From Planctomycetota bacterium (lineage in GTDB: Bacteria; Planctomycetota; Phycisphaerae; Phycisphaerales; UBA5793), in the NCBI GenBank assembly GCA_013112555.1, contig JABFGK010000001.1:62001-126000 (forward strand): a stretch of DNA of 64,000 nt. Reading direction: 5' to 3'. Positions 64,000 to 64,000 of this stretch are shown in pieces. A model generated the notes under the pieces. The model saw only the letters and a list, made by a program, of their open reading frames with translations, made no database searches and had not been told where the DNA came from. Each line of letters opens with the position of its first letter. Position 1 is the stretch's first letter. A program made the translations under genes and the position numbers.

Positions 64000-64000
64000 G

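Overview
The window looks like a chromosome segment of a Gram-negative planctomycete, most likely Phycisphaerae-like; this is an inference from gene content, not from a marker phylogeny. The support is as follows. There are short membrane proteins with an N-terminal zinc ribbon (CRNCRYPLNGLRDTVCPECG at about 13.9 kb). Secreted FG-GAP, HAF-repeat, DUF1080, DUF2961/GH172 and VIT/vWA proteins are abundant. A cohesin-like/dockerin-like pair is present, as are lipid A synthesis (lpxA) and a WXG100/FtsK-type secretion locus. The DNA is GC-rich and gene-dense. I saw no rRNA, tRNA or CRISPR array.

Layout. 0-8 kb: a TetR regulator with a likely operator, a secreted lipase-like hydrolase, a PilX-like protein, then a repeat-rich stretch in which a lipoprotein gene lies between two identical 201-bp direct repeats. 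5.2-9.0 kb: a minus-strand operon of ECF sigma factor, single-pass protein with a dockerin-like EF-hand, cohesin-like exported protein and VIT/vWA lipoprotein. 9.2-17.4 kb: a GH172 protein, a frame-broken FG-GAP protein, an MFS transporter, a sulfotransferase, a VOC protein and a HAF-repeat protein. 17.5-29 kb: a flavoprotein oxidoreductase, a 477-bp inverted-repeat element, a parvulin-like lipoprotein, a CDGSH protein, pdxJ, phoU, a eukaryote-like UDP-sugar pyrophosphorylase and a two-gene diguanylate cyclase operon. 29-37 kb: a twelve-repeat secreted protein, a GH65 phosphorylase with beta-phosphoglucomutase, and an FG-GAP protein with an in-frame UGA followed by a SECIS-like hairpin, then a DUF1080 lipoprotein. 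37-40.5 kb: an AT-richer island carrying a retron-type reverse transcriptase fused to a trypsin-like protease and split by an IS256-family element. 40.8-47.8 kb: a GH95 enzyme, two YHS-type metal-site proteins, a PfkB kinase and rpsR. 47.9-53.2 kb: a WXG100/EccC-like type VII secretion-like operon. 53.3-64 kb: mostly housekeeping genes (ABC-F, sppA, trpA, a MazG-like gene, a histidine kinase, iscX, fdx, a GT2, lpxA, lipB).

The three most interesting loci are the candidate selenoprotein at 34.8-36.2 kb, the IS-interrupted retron RT-protease fusion at 37.1-40.4 kb, and the minimal WXG100/EccC-like operon. Four genes are broken by single indels whose flanking frames join cleanly (about 11.97, 38.92, 45.44 and 51.48 kb). 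That pattern suggests residual sequence errors at least as much as true pseudogenes. The UGA at 35173 is different in kind: an in-frame codon with no shift.
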